Below are positions 4,958 to 5,057 of a stretch of DNA of 5,057 nucleotides, one piece after another. The position numbers and the translations under genes were made by a program. The DNA is taken from the NCBI GenBank assembly GCA_032127075.1, contig JAQAZZ010000106.1, forward strand, positions 1-5,057. The letters run 5' to 3'. Origin of the DNA: GCA-2699445 sp032127075. Its GTDB lineage: Bacteria; Actinomycetota; Actinomycetes; S36-B12; GCA-2699445. Below the pieces are notes generated by a model. That model had not been told where the DNA came from, searched no databases, and worked only from the letters and a program-made list of their open reading frames with translations. Within the stretch, counting starts at the first letter, position 1. Each line of letters opens with the position of its first letter.

Positions 4958-5057
4958 ATGAGCGTCCGGATTCTGCCGGAGGGCGCGCGGCCCGATGGCG
5001 GGGAGGACCCCGACGAGGAGGTCCGCAGCCTCTTCACTGCTGCCGAGGCCCCCACCG
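4958..5057 (+). CDS. N-terminal part of an unidentified acidic protein (cut by window end)
   Basis: ATG 4958 opens a frame that runs to the window end: MSVRILPEGARPDGG, then an acidic stretch EDPDEEV, then RSLFTAAEAPT, 33 codons in all. ACGGGG at 4945-4950 gives a plausible ribosome site 7 bases upstream. Third-position G/C is high, as in the other genes. No signal peptide or recognisable domain is present in this fragment and no family can be named. It is separated from the transporter genes by 159 bases with structured sequence, so it is probably its own transcription unit. Confidence 0.6.
   Translation, partial: MSVRILPEGARPDGGEDPDEEVRSLFTAAEAPT

Noticed and set aside
1..5057. CRISPR array, insertion sequence, tRNA, rRNA, toxin-antitoxin pair or phage genes
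   Set aside because: No regularly spaced repeats, transposase motifs, tRNA cloverleaf or matching gene pairs were seen on either strand.

Overview
The DNA is very GC-rich, with strong G/C bias at third codon positions, GTG and TTG starts, and a first small protein of a kind I recall from actinobacteria. This suggests a high-GC actinobacterium. No mobile element, CRISPR array, tRNA or rRNA is visible.

Left edge (1-345): the last 16 codons of an unidentified gene, then a 94-residue conserved small protein of unknown function that seems to start at CTG. It converges on the next gene, with 11 bases between their stop codons.

Centre (357-4798): an almost complete OpuC/ProVWZX-type ABC importer for compatible solutes (glycine betaine, choline, carnitine or a related quaternary amine; the actual ligand cannot be read from sequence). 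The ATPase (proV-like) lies on the minus strand. Two permeases (proW-like and proZ-like, overlapping by one base), a lipoprotein solute-binding protein (proX-like) and a second, divergent lipoprotein of the same fold lie on the plus strand. In the model, either binding protein would sit on the outer face of the membrane and pass ligand to the ProW/ProZ pore, driven by a ProV dimer in the cytoplasm.

Two things are unusual. The ATPase and permease start codons face away from each other with only three bases between them, so each gene's transcription signals must lie in or next to the other's coding sequence. The second binding protein keeps the family scaffold and a cysteine pair but has lost the polar and aromatic residues expected around the ligand. 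An 8-bp GC hairpin separates the two binding-protein genes.

Right edge (4799-5057): a 159-base non-coding stretch with a nested stem that could cover the ribosome-binding region of the next gene, then the first 33 codons of an unidentified acidic protein cut by the window end.

Overall this is a recognisable transporter locus with an odd layout and a degenerate paralogue. I see no evidence of a wholly new system. The candidates for novelty are the 3-bp divergent junction, the altered binding protein and the structured leader near 4876-4952.
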